Source: Clostridia bacterium
GTDB taxonomy: Bacteria > Bacillota_A > Clostridia > Oscillospirales > CAG-272
NCBI GenBank assembly: GCA_017466455.1
Contig: JAFTUD010000050.1
Location: 1-7,268, forward strand
Direction of reading: 5' to 3'
Length of the DNA: 7,268 bases
Positions 5,837 through 7,268 of the stretch are shown here, piece by piece (the stretch's first letter is position 1; every line of letters begins with the position of its first letter). Position numbers and translations under genes: made by a program. The notes below the pieces were generated by a model that was given only the letters and a program-made list of their open reading frames with translations, did not search any database and was not told where the DNA came from.

Positions 5837-6566
5837 GAAACGCTCTACGGCATTTAATTATATTTTAAAATTTACGCTTTGCTTCTCTCTTATTATCGGT
5901 GTGACGGTATTGTCCGCTTCCCTTCTTAGCTATTCAATCAGAGATACATCTACCGCTATTTTAGAAGGGGCGACTCCTACTGTTATTGTAATTGACGCAG
6001 GGCACGGGGGAGAGGACGCAGGGGCGGTGGCGCATGACGGCACGCTTGAAAAGGACTTGAATTTGAAAATTGCGACTCTGCTTTACGCGCTATGCTCCCT
6101 TAACGGGAACGAGTGTGTTATGACTCGTGATGATGACACGCTTTTGTATGACAGATATGATGACTTGGAAAATTACACAGGCAAGAAGAAGCTTTATGAC
6201 CTTAAAAACCGTGTAAGGATTGCAAATGAGTATGAAAATGCGGTCTTTGTTTCCATACATATGAATAATTTTTCAAGCGCGCAGTACAGTGGCACGCAGG
6301 TGTATTTTTCTCCTAACAATGCTAAGAGCGAGCTTCTTGCGCGGGTGATACAAGGCTCTGCTCGCACTTATCTTCAGCCGAGCAACAAAAGGCAGATAAA
6401 GCGGGCTACAAGCGATATTTTTGTTTTATCCTCGCTTGAGTGTGTGTCGGTGCTTGTGGAGTGCGGATTTTTGTCGAATGAGGGCGAGCTTGCAAATCTT
6501 AAGAACGAAAAATATCGGCTAAAGCTGTCGCTTATTCTCTTTTCTTCCGTTATACAGACGGTTTAG
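5835..6566 (+). CDS. cwlD: N-acetylmuramoyl-L-alanine amidase, membrane-anchored, CwlD-like
   Basis: With the TTG start the product is 243 residues. It has a short basic N-terminus (MKR), one hydrophobic segment (about 9-31) that is a signal anchor or uncleaved signal peptide, then an Amidase_3 zinc domain facing outside. Zinc ligands and catalytic residues are in place: H57 in VIDAGHGG, E72 in LEKDLN, H142 in SIHMN and the catalytic E209 in LVECGFLSN. The stretches DLKNRVRIAN and ATSDIFVLSS align with the matching regions of B. subtilis CwlD (DLRQRVKLIN, IYLMQN), recalled from memory. These make CwlD the closest match. CwlD cleaves the stem peptide from muramic acid as a first step towards muramic delta-lactam in spore cortex, so the gene hints at a spore-forming lineage. 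A vegetative Amidase_3 enzyme of similar layout remains possible. The start lies within the tatD hairpin region. Confidence 0.85.
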   Translation: MKRSTAFNYILKFTLCFSLIIGVTVLSASLLSYSIRDTSTAILEGATPTVIVIDAGHGGEDAGAVAHDGTLEKDLNLKIATLLYALCSLNGNECVMTRDDDTLLYDRYDDLENYTGKKKLYDLKNRVRIANEYENAVFVSIHMNNFSSAQYSGTQVYFSPNNAKSELLARVIQGSARTYLQPSNKRQIKRATSDIFVLSSLECVSVLVECGFLSNEGELANLKNEKYRLKLSLILFSSVIQTV

Positions 6567-6597
6567 GCGGTATAGTGTCGTAATTTTATGCCATTTG

Positions 6598-6610
6598 AAT
6601 TTGACAAATT
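6598..6610. repeat. Small palindrome over the radA -35 box
   Basis: AATTTG and CAAATT form a perfect inverted repeat around a single central A (6604), covering the whole -35 box. A protein bound here would block the promoter. The sequence is AT-rich and short, so it may be chance. Confidence 0.25.
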
Positions 6611-6629
6611 TACTTTTATATGATAAGAT
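6601..6629 (+). promoter_or_regulatory. Predicted promoter of radA
   Basis: A perfect -35 box TTGACA (6601-6606), a 17-base spacer and TAAGAT (6624-6629) preceded by TG at 6621-6622 form an extended -10 promoter. Transcription should start near 6636, giving a leader of about 72 bases. No hairpin with a T-run is visible between the amidase stop and this promoter, so read-through from upstream may add to radA expression. Confidence 0.7.
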
Positions 6630-6707
6630 AAGCTTGTAGCACGGAGTCGATTATGACTTGGCGTTAAGCATAAAAATCGTGAAAATAAAAACGAGAGGAA
6701 GCTAAAA

Positions 6708-7268
6708 ATGAAAAGCAAGACTGTTTATGTATGCACGGAATGTGATTATCAAGCTCCTAAGTGGCTTGGCTGTTGCCCTAACTGCAAGAGCTGGAATACC
6801 TTTGTTGAGGAAACATATACGCAGACTCCCGAGGTGAAGATGAAGCGCAGCTCCATCATTTCGGACTCGGCTGATGCGGTGCGCTTTGACGATATGGAAA
6901 TGCCCGAATATATTCGCACATCAACGGGGATTTCGGAGCTTGACAGGGTGCTTGGCGGTGGAATTGTAAGCGGGTCGGTCGTGCTTTTGGCTGGTGAGCC
7001 CGGAATTGGTAAGTCTACTTTGCTTATGCAAATATGCTCACAGATATCATCAAGGATTTTATATGTTTCGGGAGAGGAGTCAAAGGGTCAGCTAAAGCTT
7101 CGCTCCGAGAGGCTTGAGCTATCGGGCTCGGAAACATATGTAATGACGGAAACGAATGTTGACAATATAATCGCTCAAGCGGATAAAATCAAGCCCGAGG
7201 TGATGATAATTGACTCTATTCAAACAATGTTTGACCCCTCGTGCGCATCTATTCCCGGCAGTGTAAAT
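6708..7268 (+). CDS. radA: DNA repair protein RadA/Sms, 5' part, cut by the window end
   Basis: The first 187 residues of RadA are present; the family is usually about 450 residues, so the rest lies beyond the window. RadA is a RecA-like hexameric ATPase that promotes branch migration in homologous recombination and repair. Visible here are the N-terminal zinc finger (C9, C12, C23, C26) in the form CTECDYQAPKWLGCCPNC followed by WNT, and then TGISELDRVLGGGIV. The Walker A motif GEPGIGKST (96-104), the segment YVSGEES and the Walker B region MIIDSIQT (D169) follow. The RadA-specific KNRFG motif and the Lon-like C-terminal domain should follow outside the window. The ATG at 6708 has AGAGGA (6694-6699) 8 bases upstream. 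The frame is open to the last base with no stop or frameshift. Confidence 0.97.
   Translation, partial: MKSKTVYVCTECDYQAPKWLGCCPNCKSWNTFVEETYTQTPEVKMKRSSIISDSADAVRFDDMEMPEYIRTSTGISELDRVLGGGIVSGSVVLLAGEPGIGKSTLLMQICSQISSRILYVSGEESKGQLKLRSERLELSGSETYVMTETNVDNIIAQADKIKPEVMIIDSIQTMFDPSCASIPGSVN

Noticed and set aside
6567..6707. A terminator after the amidase gene.
   Set aside because: No GC-rich inverted repeat with a following T-run is visible between the amidase stop and radA; AGTC/GACT at 6645-6658 gives only a 4-5 bp stem.
1..7268. Signs of a mobile element, CRISPR array, tRNA or rRNA gene, or a new defence-type system.
   Set aside because: No direct-repeat arrays, transposase or integrase motifs, target duplications or RNA gene cores were seen. 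All substantial coding regions match known core families and share a similar codon style.

Overview
The window looks like chromosomal core DNA from a low-to-mid-GC Gram-positive bacterium of the Firmicutes, most likely a Clostridia-type anaerobe. The case rests on gene order and protein style. A YabB/TrmN6-type methyltransferase, RsmI, a methionyl-tRNA synthetase with a fused C-terminal tRNA-binding domain, and a TatD-family nuclease occur in the same order as yabB-yabC-metS-yabD of Bacillus subtilis. They are followed by a membrane-anchored CwlD-like amidase, a family linked to spore cortex modification, and by radA. The genus cannot be named from the sequence alone.

Layout: all seven genes are on the + strand and tightly packed. 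Bases 1-48 hold no gene that can be supported. The methyltransferase (49-804) and rsmI (833-1717) form a pair that ends at an intrinsic terminator (1733-1762). A 144-base gap (1718-1861) carries that terminator, a candidate promoter overlapping it and a small inverted repeat. It leads into nagA (1862-3022), whose stop codon overlaps the ribosome binding site of metG (3033-4955). A perfect hairpin terminator or attenuator (4966-4992) separates metG from tatD (5008-5787). A second hairpin (5803-5836) follows tatD, and its 3' arm contains the ribosome binding site of the amidase gene (5835-6566). A 141-base gap (6567-6707) carries a good extended -10 promoter for radA, which starts at 6708 and runs off the end of the window.

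Functionally this is mainly translation and genome maintenance: tRNA modification, 16S rRNA 2'-O-methylation of C1402, methionine charging, a TatD nuclease and RadA recombination. There are also two cell-wall functions, recycling of GlcNAc-6-phosphate by NagA and peptidoglycan amide cleavage by the CwlD-like enzyme. The least ordinary points are nagA sitting where Bacillus has abrB and being coupled to metG, and the compact intergenic regions in which terminators, promoters and ribosome binding sites overlap. I see no mobile element, CRISPR array, rRNA, tRNA, or clearly new multi-gene system.
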